64,000 nt of DNA from Actinomyces glycerinitolerans (GTDB lineage: Bacteria; Actinomycetota; Actinomycetes; Actinomycetales; Actinomycetaceae): NCBI RefSeq assembly GCF_900098745.1, contig NZ_FQTT01000009.1:542402-606401 (forward strand), in the 5' to 3' direction. The translations under genes were made by a program, and so were the position numbers. Each line of letters opens with the position of its first letter. Position 1 is the stretch's first letter. Below are positions 10,301 through 17,284 of the stretch, in pieces. Below the pieces are notes generated by a model, which made no database searches, had not been told where the DNA came from, and saw nothing but the letters and a program-made list of their open reading frames with translations.

Positions 10301-11881
10301 GTCGCGCACGGCGCGGGCGTCGGGGGCGTCCAGGAAGGGGAAGTCCTGCACATCGCCCAGGCCGAGCGCCGCCATCTGCAGAATCACCGAGGCCAGCGAG
10401 GTGCGCAGGATCTCCGGCTCGGTGTACTCCGGGCGCGACTCGAAGTCGGACCGGGAGTACAGGCGGATGGCGATACCGTCGGCGACGCGCCCGCACCGTC
10501 CGGAGCGCTGGTTGGCGCTGGCGCGGCTGATCGGCTCGATCGGCAGGCGCTGCACCTTGGTGCGGTTGGAGTAGCGGGAGATGCGCGCCAGGCCCGGGTC
10601 GACGACGTAGCGGATGCCGGGCACGGTCAGGGAGGTCTCGGCCACGTTGGTGGCCAGCACGATGCGCCTGCACGTGTGCGCCTCGAACACGCGGTGCTGC
10701 TCGGCGGCGGACAGGCGCGAGAACAGCGGCACCACCTCGACGGCGCCGGGGGTGGAGGTGCGCCCGTGCGGGGTGTAGCGCGGACCCAGGTGGTCGATGA
10801 GGGCGGATTCGGTATCGCGAATGTCCCGCTCTCCGGCCAGAAAGACCAGGATGTCGCCGCTGCCGGCGGCCATGAGCTCGTCGACGGCGTCGAGGATGCC
10901 GGTGACCTGGTCGCGGTCGGTCTCCGGCGCGGGTTGCGCCGCCCCGGTGCCCTGCCGTCCCCGGGCGGCGGGGGAGGAGTCCTGGACGCCGGAGGCGTCG
11001 GCGTCGGGGTCGTCGGGGTCCGTGGGGTCGAGAACCAGCGGCCGGTAGCGGATCTCCACCGGGTAGGTGCGCCCGGACACCTCGATCACCGGTGCGGGCA
11101 CCCGTGTGGGGCGGGACTGTGTGGCGGTGTCGCCATGTTCGGCGAGGGCGTCATGGCCGCCTCCGGCGAGTGGGGCGTCATGGCCGAAGTGGGCGGCGAA
11201 ACGCTCGGAGTCGATGGTGGCGGAGGTGATGATGACCTTCAGGTCCGGGCGCTGGGGGAGGAGTCGGGCCAGATAGCCGAGGATGAAGTCGATGTTCAGG
11301 CTGCGCTCGTGCGCCTCGTCCACGATGATCGTGTCGTAGCGGCGCAGCAGCGGGTCTGACTGGATCTCCGCCAGCAGGATGCCGTCGGTCATGAGCTTGA
11401 CCAGCGTGTTGGGGCCGGTCTCCTCGGTGAAACGCACCTGGTAGCCGACCACGCCGTCGGGTCCGATGGGGGTTGACAGCTCGTAGGCGATGCGCTCGGC
11501 CACCGAGCGTGCGGCGATACGGCGTGGCTGGGTGTGGCCGATCATGCCGGTGATGCCGCGGCCCAGCTCCAGGCAGATCTTGGGGAGCTGGGTGGTCTTG
11601 CCGGAGCCGGTCTCCCCGGCCACGATCACCACCTGGTTCTCGCGGATGGCGGCGGCGATCTCCTCGCGGCGGGCGCTGACGGGCAGCTCCTCGGGGTAGG
11701 CGATCATGGGTACGGCGGCGCGGCGGGACTCAATCTGCTCGGGGGTGAAGCCCCGCCACTGGTGGTGCCGGCCGCGTCGGGGACGATGCCCCTGGGAACG
11801 CCGCCCACGCCTGCCACCGCCGTTGTTGCTGCCGACTTCAGGGCGGTCCGCGCGCCGGGTTGGTCGCTCGTTGTCACTCAT
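7334..11881 (-). CDS. hrpA: ATP-dependent RNA helicase HrpA
   Basis: A DEAH-box SF2 helicase of about 1515 residues from ATG 11881. Walker A is GETGSGKT at about 89-96 and the DEAH box (VDEAHERS) at about 188-191; motif VI is QRSGRCGR. Helicase-associated HA2, OB-fold and the HrpA-specific C-terminal domain follow. The open frame runs 71 codons further upstream, but that stretch is made of the intergenic 23-bp repeat and does not look like protein; the MSDNERPTRR start with a basic, Gly/Arg-rich tail fits better. An acidic/low-complexity insert lies near residue 290, and a Gly/Arg-rich insert (GRRRGGRGRRRGQGG) sits in the C-terminal third. It probably acts in mRNA processing or ribosome rescue. 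Confidence 0.93.
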   Translation of the reverse strand: MSDNERPTRRADRPEVGSNNGGGRRGRRSQGHRPRRGRHHQWRGFTPEQIESRRAAVPMIAYPEELPVSARREEIAAAIRENQVVIVAGETGSGKTTQLPKICLELGRGITGMIGHTQPRRIAARSVAERIAYELSTPIGPDGVVGYQVRFTEETGPNTLVKLMTDGILLAEIQSDPLLRRYDTIIVDEAHERSLNIDFILGYLARLLPQRPDLKVIITSATIDSERFAAHFGHDAPLAGGGHDALAEHGDTATQSRPTRVPAPVIEVSGRTYPVEIRYRPLVLDPTDPDDPDADASGVQDSSPAARGRQGTGAAQPAPETDRDQVTGILDAVDELMAAGSGDILVFLAGERDIRDTESALIDHLGPRYTPHGRTSTPGAVEVVPLFSRLSAAEQHRVFEAHTCRRIVLATNVAETSLTVPGIRYVVDPGLARISRYSNRTKVQRLPIEPISRASANQRSGRCGRVADGIAIRLYSRSDFESRPEYTEPEILRTSLASVILQMAALGLGDVQDFPFLDAPDARAVRDGIQLLGEIGAIETSGREGSGRRRGGRGDGVRGPRLTEVGRRLARLPIDPRLGRMLLEAGERGCVSEVMVIVAALSMQDVRERPADHQEAADALHRRFAEPTSDFLTYLNLWRYLRTQQRDLSGSAFRRMCRSEFLHYLRVREWQDVYNQLRQLARPLGLAAAPVDLPTASAVRAAAAGLEPGTQAATIAHGDVAAAVVALGRSADTPSADAIHRSLLVGLLSNVGTWDERRREYAGTRGSHFVIWPGSGLRRKTYDWVMTAELVETSRLFARTVAKVDARWIEEAAGAAGLLHRVYGEPYWSTRRGAAMVHEKLLLYGMTLVADRPATLASVGTADARELAREMFIRSGLVEGGWHARHGFVERNRALLEELADVEQRRREHGLLAGDEALFDFYDDRLPDDVYGANDFDAWWKRERRNHPDLFDFTRELLLPGGDDTAGYPDTWVQGDLTLGLEYVFEPGTPNDGVSVLVPVEVLGRLEPTGFDWLVPGLRPELVVATIRALPKRVRRALVPAPDVGAQMWEEIRRDVPGAAGGAGAPSAPGVPFREAFTDAVGRLRQVEITEADWEEAAARLPDHLRIAFVAVDGAGRELDRDKDLVVLQRRQAGRTEAAVRDAVHGAIAQAMADAQRSQGRRRGGRGRRRGQGGGPDAGAFASRNAGGNTAPAANDKGTRAVGPGLAERAGLTDWPKDVTGLEGPERSTIPATIETPGTAGLVVRGYPALVAVGARGADLRILPDAVAQERAHGAGVTALALARTALPAARITSRWNPTETLTLAASPYRSTEALVEDMQLTAARSIADRWAAARRTPLAGVREQTMFEQLVATMRQELEDEVYRVAQVSAKTLAAQREVEREVSTHTSLALLNTLQQVREHAAALVYDGFIADTPPEQLRHLPRYLQALAMRVGKAESSPSQDAALAYQVEQAERLLADARARAAALPTDPEREAVLVEARWLIEELRVSLFAQTLGTARKVSVQRISKLLAKV

Positions 11882-11944
11882 CAGGCCGCCTATTGTCCCC
11901 CATCCCCGCCTCCGGCCGAAGCTGCCGCGGCCGCGCCCCTCGCC

Positions 11945-11974
11945 GAGGTCGGTGGAAGTTACGTGCCGAGGTCG
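11945..11974 (-). repeat. Two-unit 23-bp-pitch repeat upstream of hrpA
   Basis: On the minus strand the motif CGACCTCGG occurs twice, starting at 11974 and 11951, exactly 23 bp apart. The first unit continues as CACGTAA. The array reads in the direction of hrpA and ends 64 nt before its ATG. The same unit and pitch recur at 19536 and 24045. Confidence 0.75.
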
Positions 11975-12225
11975 GCCAAAACAGGCGCATGTCCTAGAGG
12001 GGGCGTCCAACGCTTTGCGGCTGTTACTCAGATTGGCGGCTGATGAAGCCGGACATCCCTGGGACAGTAAATGCGACGCCGTAGTCCGGAGCATAGATCA
12101 GCCCCTTGTGTAGGAGACTGCTGCGTCGGAGGCCGAGCCTTCCGATGGGTTTACCGGCGTTTCGTGTTTGGGGGTGTGGCTGGTGGTGTGTTCTGGTTGG
12201 CCTGAGAACGAGTTCTGCCGAGGAC

Positions 12226-12350
12226 GACCTCTCCCGCGCCCGCGCGCAGCCTCACGTGCCCGAAGGCCATCTCCCGTGCCCGAGGGCGGCCTGCCCGTGG
12301 ACGGCCTGCGGCTCCCGGAGGCGACCTGCCGCGTCCGAGGGGGGCCTGCC
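12226..12350. repeat. Degenerate GC-rich tandem repeat, roughly 20-bp pitch
   Basis: Copies of GACCT/GCCTG followed by CCCG or GCCGCG begin at about 12226, 12249, 12266, 12289, 12304, 12323 and 12344. Spacing ranges from 15 to 23 bp. The units are decayed compared with the other arrays in this segment. Confidence 0.4.
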
Positions 12351-12410
12351 GCGTGGTGGTTCCGTGCGGTCGCACCCTCGAGTGCGAAGCGCTGGTCAGT
12401 GCTGGTTTCT

Positions 12411-12465
12411 GACCTTGGGGTGTGGTTTACGACTCCGGGGTGGTCGTGATTCGCACCCCAAGGTC
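12411..12465. repeat. Two direct copies plus one inverted copy of a 12-bp motif
   Basis: GACCTTGGGGTG at 12411-12422 is followed by GACTCCGGGGTG at 12431-12442, exactly 20 bp on. The exact reverse complement of the first copy lies at 12454-12465. Each copy is preceded by TTT(A/C)C- or followed by GTAAA-like sequence, so the unit is about 17 bp. A hairpin between copies 1 and 3 is possible. Confidence 0.6.
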
Positions 12466-12733
12466 GTAAATCGACATGGCGGTCGTCTCACGGGAGCACA
12501 GCCGGCCGGGGAACACGGGCCCCACCAACCCCGGGCCACGGGGGCGGGTCCCCGTCCCTGAAGCCCAGGCCCACGCCGACGAGCCACTCAGCCGGGCGCT
12601 GACCCGCACCGCCGGGCGCGGGCCAGGCGGACTGCCGAGTGCAGCGGCGGAGGGTACTTCGGAGGGCTCTTACGCGCGGGCCATCATTGGTCGGCGTCAG
12701 GGGGTGGCGTCATGATGGTGGCGTCATGGGGTG

Positions 12734-12968
12734 GACGGTTCGTGTGTTCCGGTGACGGTTCGTCAGGTAGTACCAACGATTCGGCATGAACCACGACGGT
12801 TCGTACCCCTACCCCACGAACCGTCGCCGGATGTGCCGAACCGTCGACCAGAACGTACGAACCGTCGCCGGATGTGCCGAACCGTCGACCCGAGCGTACG
12901 AACCGTCAGGCGAAGGCACGAACCGTCGACCAGAACGTACGAACCGTCAGGCGAAGGCACGAACCCTC
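12734..12968. repeat. Phased array of a 9-bp motif with alternating 20/21-bp pitch
   Basis: Eight direct copies of CGAACCGTC (the last has one change) begin at 12817, 12837, 12858, 12878, 12899, 12919, 12940 and 12960. The steps are 20, 21, 20, 21, 20, 21 and 20. Three inverted copies (GACGGTTCG) precede them at 12734, 12754 and 12795. The 11- or 12-bp gaps come in a few types (GCCGGATGTGC, GACCAGAACGTA, AGGCGAAGGCA) that alternate to give a 41-bp higher-order unit. The average of 20.5 bp equals two turns of B-DNA. Confidence 0.9.
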
Positions 12969-12980
12969 ACGCACGATCCG

Positions 12981-13040
12981 CCGCTGTCCGCCGTGATCCA
13001 CCGCTGTCCGCCGTGATCCACCGAGATTCACCGAGATTCG
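12981..13040. repeat. Perfect 20-bp tandem duplication followed by a 10-bp one
   Basis: CCGCTGTCCGCCGTGATCCA occurs twice without a gap at 12981-13000 and 13001-13020. It is followed by CCGAGATTCA and CCGAGATTCG at 13021-13040. The pitch of 20 and then 10 bp continues the helical phasing of the array to its left. Confidence 0.9.
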
Positions 13041-13160
13041 CGGTGAACTATCCCATCCCCGCTCATCGCACCCGCCGGAGCACACACACAAACCACCATC
13101 CAGACACCCCACCCACCACACCCACAAACACGAAGAGCCGGAAACGTCCGATGGTGCTCG

Positions 13161-13291
13161 CAGCTGTCACAGATTGCAGCAGTTTTACTGGGACAGGCCG
13201 GAAACTCGGTCGAGAGAAGCGCGTGATTTCACGGATTTGCGTTAGGTGACTCGCGTCCGGGCAAGTAAAGTGCTGCAATCTGTGACAGCTG
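13161..13291. repeat. Long inverted repeat with perfect 21-bp arms
   Basis: The left arm 13161-13181 (begins CAGCTGTCACAGATTG) and the right arm 13271-13291 (ends CTGTGACAGCTG) are exact reverse complements, 89 bp apart. Similarity continues inwards for about nine bases with two or three differences. It sits 46 nt past the stop of the PTS regulator. There is no T-run, so it is not a normal terminator. It could be the ends of a tiny mobile element or a structured RNA. Confidence 0.75.
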
Positions 13292-13336
13292 GGCGATAAT
13301 CGCCATGCCCCGCACGCGCGCGTGGCGTGGGCAGGG

Positions 13337-15247
13337 TTACAGCACGTCCAGCATGGTTGCGACGAAGGCGTCGTAGGAGTCGGCTGCGGCCAGGCGGGCG
13401 ACCTTGGCGGGATCCACCAGCGCCTTGATCACCGCGTCGAACACATCTCCGAAGGCGTCGCGGCTGTCCGCGGACAGGCACAGCATGGCGATGAGTTTGA
13501 CCGGCGTGCCGTCCCAGTCGACGGGCCGATCGGCCAGGCACACGGCAATCGCAGTGCGCGCCGCAGTCATCTCAATCGTGTGCGGAATCGCGGCACCGGA
13601 GGTGAAGGCCGTGGTGGACAACCGCTCCCGCTCCTTGACCTGATCCAGGAACTCCGGGCCGACGGCGCCGGCACGGGCGAGCAGACTCGCCGCACTTTCC
13701 AGTGCGGTATCGCGGTCCTGTCCGTCCGGGATCCGGGTGAACAACTCCGGCTCCATCACCGTAGTCAGCCAGGCGGCGGCCTTGAACCGCTTGTGGCCGG
13801 CCGCGATATCCGCCGTCATCTCTCGAATTCGTTCCAGATCTGCGTCCGTCAGCAGCAGCCCCGTGCGGATCACCGGCACATCGGGCGCGTTCGGCAACGG
13901 CACTGTGCTCACAATCAGGTCGGCGGCCAGGTCGGGCCCGACGTCGTCGACGTCCGTGATCACCCGGTCCACTCGCCCGGTTCCAGCCACCGCGATCTCC
14001 ACGGCGTGCATTAGGGAGACGTGGACGTCGTAGTAGCGGGGAACGACGACGGCTACGGCGACCTCGTCGTCCTGCGCGTGCATGGAGAGCAGGCGGCCGC
14101 CCACGTGGAAGGCGATGAAGCCGATCTCGTCCTCACTGACTTGGATGCCGGTCTCCACTTGAATCTGCCGGGCGATGAACACCGCCAATTCGTGCACCAG
14201 CGGGTGGGTGTTCTTCACGGACTGCCCCACCGGGATGCGGGCGGAGTCATGGTGCGCTGCCCGCTGCACCAGGCTCCGCACATGCATGGCGAGGAAGGCG
14301 ATGAACCTGTCGTCCGCGAGGTCCACCAGGTAGTTCGCGTTGAGCTTCGCGACGATCCGGGTGACCATGGCCAGATAGTGCTCGTCGAGGAAGGCCCTGA
14401 CCTCCGGGTTGGAAGTCTCCTCCGGATAGGCGGGGGCGGCCTTGGTCAGCAGCAGGAGCGCCAGGTAGGAGACCTCCCGCTCCGGCACCTGCACCCCGAA
14501 TACTTTCGCCACCAGCTCGCTCACCGCGCGAGACACCGGGGCGAGCGCGTCGTCCGGGGGCAGCTGCGAATCGTGAACGGAGCGCCCGTGCCGCACCCGG
14601 TCGACCATGATGGCGATGTGGGCGACTAGCTCGTCGGCGGTCCACTCGTTGATGGACAACTGAAAGCCATCCAGCACTTCGCGCAGCTGCTTCTTGAAGC
14701 CCAGCAGTTCTGGCTCCCGAAGCCGGTGGGCGACTTCTGCGACGTCGATGAACTGGCGTCGACGCACGGCGGCCCCGGTGAGGATGCGCCGCATGAGACG
14801 GCGCTGCGCCGCCTCTTCCCCCTGAAGCGACAGTCGCTCGTGGTCGCGTGCCAGGCGCAGACCGAACTGGGCCACCAGCGGCCTGGCCTTGCCCAGGTCG
14901 GCCTCGATTGTGGAGTCGGAGACGTGCAGCTGCTCCGCCAACTCGAATACGCTCACCGGCCCCTGGGCGGCGACCAATACGCGCAGGATATGTGCCAGCC
15001 GGGCCTCGGGACCATCATCCCGAGACCCGGCCGGCGCCGGCCGCATCCGTGCCCGTTCCAAAGCGCATGCATCCAGGCGGTAACCGGAGTGCGATGCGGT
15101 GATGACCCGCCCGTAGCGCTCATTGGCGGCAGTCACGTAGTTGCGGATCGTGCGCGTGGATACCGCCAGCCGCGCCGCCAGCTCGCCGGAGGAGAACGGC
15201 CGTGGCTCCTCGGAGAGGATCTGCAGCAGATCCTCGAAACTCGTCAT
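13337..15247 (-). CDS. PRD-containing PTS-operon transcriptional regulator (MtlR/LicR-like)
   Basis: A 636-residue multi-domain regulator. Two N-terminal HTH domains (GELAARLAVSTRTIRNYVTA; FELAEQLHVSDSTIEADLGK) are followed by two PTS regulation domains. These carry His in DELVAHIAIMVDRVRHGR, FLDEHYLAMV, FLAMHVRSLV and IGFIAFHVGGRL. An EIIB-like segment comes next, and a C-terminal EIIA-like domain has the phospho-His in GAAIPHTIEM. The EIIB-like segment (VAVVVPRYYDVHVSL) lacks the usual Cys, so that input is probably lost. It is the last gene of the operon, 6 nt behind the kinase, and by family logic activates the operon when its PRDs are correctly phosphorylated by HPr/EII. Confidence 0.85.
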   Translation of the reverse strand: MTSFEDLLQILSEEPRPFSSGELAARLAVSTRTIRNYVTAANERYGRVITASHSGYRLDACALERARMRPAPAGSRDDGPEARLAHILRVLVAAQGPVSVFELAEQLHVSDSTIEADLGKARPLVAQFGLRLARDHERLSLQGEEAAQRRLMRRILTGAAVRRRQFIDVAEVAHRLREPELLGFKKQLREVLDGFQLSINEWTADELVAHIAIMVDRVRHGRSVHDSQLPPDDALAPVSRAVSELVAKVFGVQVPEREVSYLALLLLTKAAPAYPEETSNPEVRAFLDEHYLAMVTRIVAKLNANYLVDLADDRFIAFLAMHVRSLVQRAAHHDSARIPVGQSVKNTHPLVHELAVFIARQIQVETGIQVSEDEIGFIAFHVGGRLLSMHAQDDEVAVAVVVPRYYDVHVSLMHAVEIAVAGTGRVDRVITDVDDVGPDLAADLIVSTVPLPNAPDVPVIRTGLLLTDADLERIREMTADIAAGHKRFKAAAWLTTVMEPELFTRIPDGQDRDTALESAASLLARAGAVGPEFLDQVKERERLSTTAFTSGAAIPHTIEMTAARTAIAVCLADRPVDWDGTPVKLIAMLCLSADSRDAFGDVFDAVIKALVDPAKVARLAAADSYDAFVATMLDVL

Positions 15248-15253
15248 GACGGC

Positions 15254-15922
15254 TCAGCTCCGCGCGGCGATCCAGTCGAGGATCGCCTCGTGATCAACGG
15301 TGTCCAGATCCGTGGCATCCACCTCCAACAGCTCGCCGAGCCGGAAGGTGTCATACCCGCGAGTGGTGCAGCGCCGGTAGAACTCCTCACGGCTCAGCAG
15401 GCCGGCGGCCTTGCTGCGATCCGGGAGCGAGTCGCCGCGGTGGTACCGGTCGACGATGTGGCCCAGATGCCGTGAGGGATCCAGGTCCCGCCGCTGCTGC
15501 CGTTCAAACAGCACCTCCAGGTCGGCGGTCAGGCGGATTGTCAACGCGGTGGCGCCGTAGCGCTCGCACAGTGCCCGCAGCGTCGGCAGCTGCTTAATGC
15601 TGAACGGGTAGTCGGACAGCACCAGCGGACGTTCGGAGTCGTCACTTGTGTCGCCACTGTGAGCGTCACGGCTCAACGCGGCTTCAATCTCACCGAAGAA
15701 GATCTCCAATGCCCTGCGGTCCAGGGCCTGCTTCTGCTCGGCGTTGTCGAACCCGTGCTCCTCCCACAGCTTCTCCTTGATGTCGTCGATGGATACCTGC
15801 GTGCAGCCGGGGAAGCGTTCCCTTATGCGCGTGCACAAGTAGCTCTTACCGGTGCCGGGCAGGCCCGCGACCAGGACGAGGATTGCTCCACTCACCGTCG
15901 CCTCGCAGCTCGCCGGGGTCAT
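15254..15922 (-). CDS. P-loop kinase (AAA_33/zeta-like), PTS operon
   Basis: A 222-residue P-loop phosphotransferase. Walker A is GLPGTGKS at residues 20-27. SIDDIKEKLW follows with a likely substrate-binding or catalytic Asp, and LVLSDYPFSIKQL resembles a Walker B strand. Arg-rich lid residues (RQQRRDLDPSRHLGH) come later. The ATG at 15922 overlaps the aldolase stop by 4 nt, so the two are co-translated. The family includes small-molecule kinases and zeta-toxin relatives. In this operon a sugar or sugar-phosphate kinase is the natural guess, but nothing in the sequence fixes the substrate. Confidence 0.7.
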   Translation of the reverse strand: MTPASCEATVSGAILVLVAGLPGTGKSYLCTRIRERFPGCTQVSIDDIKEKLWEEHGFDNAEQKQALDRRALEIFFGEIEAALSRDAHSGDTSDDSERPLVLSDYPFSIKQLPTLRALCERYGATALTIRLTADLEVLFERQQRRDLDPSRHLGHIVDRYHRGDSLPDRSKAAGLLSREEFYRRCTTRGYDTFRLGELLEVDATDLDTVDHEAILDWIAARS

Positions 15923-16764
15923 TCGGGCCGACGCCCCATGAACAACGCGATCTTGTGGGCGACGATCTCACCGACGACGTCGTTGCAGGGCACGATGTTG
16001 TTGCGCAGCGAGCTGTTGACCTTGGTGGCCCCGAAGGTCTCCTGCGCCTTGCGGGTCCAGCCGACCAGCAGCTCGGTGCCGACGTTGAACTTGCGGATGC
16101 CCTTGGCGGTCAGTTCGGGGTAGTCCGCCTCGTCCACGCCGGTGCCGCCGTGCACCACCAGGGGCACGTCGACGGCGTCGTTGATGCGGCCGAGCAGGTC
16201 CAGGTCGATCTTGGTCTTCGACTTGAACTGGCCGTGGTTGGTGCCGATGCTGACGGCGAGCGCGTCGCAGTCGACCTCGGCAAGGAATTGCTGGGCCTCC
16301 TCCGGCTGGGTGTACTTGCCCTCCCGGTTGCGGATGCCCTCCTCGGTGCCTCCGATCGTGCCGATCTCCGCCTCTACGGAGACGCCGTGCTCATGGGCGA
16401 AGGCGACCACGCGGCGCGACTTGGCGACGTTCTCGGTGAAGGGCAGCTGGGAGCCGTCGAACATGACCGAGGAGTATCCGGCGGCGATGGCGTCGCGGAT
16501 ATCGGTCAGATCGGTGGCGTGGTCCAGGTGCAGGGCGACGTCGACGATCTCGTCCTCCGCCATGGCTCGGCACACCGCCACCAGGTTCTTCATGCCCACG
16601 TAGCGGGCGGTGCCGGGAGAGGTCTGGATGATGATCGGGGAGCCCAGATCCCGGGCGGCGCGGATCATCGCGGGGACCATCTCCAGGTTGTGGGCATTGA
16701 AGGCGCCGACGGTGTAACCGAGGCGCCGGGCCTCGGCGAGCATCGGGGTGATGGGGATATACAT
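15919..16764 (-). CDS. Class II aldolase (fructose/tagatose-bisphosphate type)
   Basis: A 281-residue zinc-dependent aldolase of the GatY/KbaY/Fba family. The residues seen match the family: HLDHATD with catalytic D81 and zinc ligand H82, EAEIGTIGG with a metal-site Glu, GTNHGQF with H177, VVHGGTGVD with H205, and KFNVGT for phosphate binding. It would cleave a ketose bisphosphate (tagatose-1,6- or fructose-1,6-bisphosphate, or a pentulose analogue) to dihydroxyacetone phosphate plus an aldehyde. Its place between the PTS genes and a kinase suggests it handles the imported sugar after a second phosphorylation. The exact substrate cannot be read from the sequence. Confidence 0.88.
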   Translation of the reverse strand: MYIPITPMLAEARRLGYTVGAFNAHNLEMVPAMIRAARDLGSPIIIQTSPGTARYVGMKNLVAVCRAMAEDEIVDVALHLDHATDLTDIRDAIAAGYSSVMFDGSQLPFTENVAKSRRVVAFAHEHGVSVEAEIGTIGGTEEGIRNREGKYTQPEEAQQFLAEVDCDALAVSIGTNHGQFKSKTKIDLDLLGRINDAVDVPLVVHGGTGVDEADYPELTAKGIRKFNVGTELLVGWTRKAQETFGATKVNSSLRNNIVPCNDVVGEIVAHKIALFMGRRPE

Positions 16765-16836
16765 TTGGGCGTTTCCTTTTGGGATTGAATGGGTGAACGA
16801 TTGCTGCGGGCAGTGCGCCCGGCAGGGGGCGCTCGT

Positions 16837-17274
16837 CTAGAACTGCGAGCGCATGACGCGCTTGGACAGGGCGGTCAGCTCGTCGAGCTTCACGGTCCAC
16901 TGCTGGATGGCGGCGTCGTCGCGGGCCCTGGCGGCCTGCCTCAACTGGTCGTTGTAAAGCGTGAGCAGGCCGTTGTAGGCCGGACCGAACTGCTCGCGAA
17001 TCGCCATGGACGCCTCGTAGCTGTCGATCGCGGCGGTGGCGTCGCCCAATTCCTGCTGGAGGCCGCCGAGCTCGTTGAGGAGCTTGATCCGCGCCTCGGG
17101 ATCGGCCTGTTCTTCCAGCTGTACGGTTAGCGCGGCGGCGCGTTCGCGCAGGGCCTTTTGGTCGGAAGCGGTTTGCGCCGCTGGTGTCTCAACCGCCTCG
17201 CCCGTCTCGACGGCGTCGGCGGACGCCGTCGACCGGTGCTCGGCCTGCTTCCGGTTTCTGCGGAATAGTCTCAT
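16837..17274 (-). CDS. Small TPR-like helical protein of the PTS operon
   Basis: 145 residues of unknown function. A basic start (MRLFRRNRKQ) and a polar linker are followed by a helical region with two TPR-like pairs (LLNELGGLQQELGDATAAID, FGPAYNGLLTLYNDQLRQAA). No signal peptide or membrane helix is seen. It lies 10 nt behind the EIIC gene and 72 nt before the aldolase on the same strand, so it is very likely co-transcribed. It could be a scaffold or an adaptor for the operon's enzymes; that is a guess. Confidence 0.7.
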   Translation of the reverse strand: MRLFRRNRKQAEHRSTASADAVETGEAVETPAAQTASDQKALRERAAALTVQLEEQADPEARIKLLNELGGLQQELGDATAAIDSYEASMAIREQFGPAYNGLLTLYNDQLRQAARARDDAAIQQWTVKLDELTALSKRVMRSQF

Positions 17275-17284
17275 CTCGCCGCCC

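Larger units (their letters stand above)
12157..13139. repeat. Gene-free, repeat-rich segment bounded by imperfect inverted repeats
   Basis: The region 11882-13336 holds no credible gene; open frames in it have no family features and are built from repeats. Its left edge (12157-12187) and right edge (13115-13139) are imperfect inverted copies of each other: read on the same strand, the cores CACACCCCCAAACACGAA and CACACCCACAAACACGAA differ at one base. Between them lie several short-repeat arrays, listed separately. The same boundary sequence encloses a second gene-free segment at 51082-51510. Function unknown; a non-coding mobile or RNA-encoding element is possible. Confidence 0.55.

Noticed and set aside
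9224..11359. 711-codon open frame opposite hrpA
   Set aside because: Shadow of the high-GC helicase gene; Gly/His/Gln-rich with no domain pattern.
12106..12561. Plus-strand frames in the repeat segment
   Set aside because: Made of repeat translation, no ribosome site, no family features.
12817..12968. Regular repeats that could be taken for a CRISPR array
   Set aside because: Repeat cores are 9 bp and gaps only 11-12 bp and recurrent rather than unique; no cas genes in the window.
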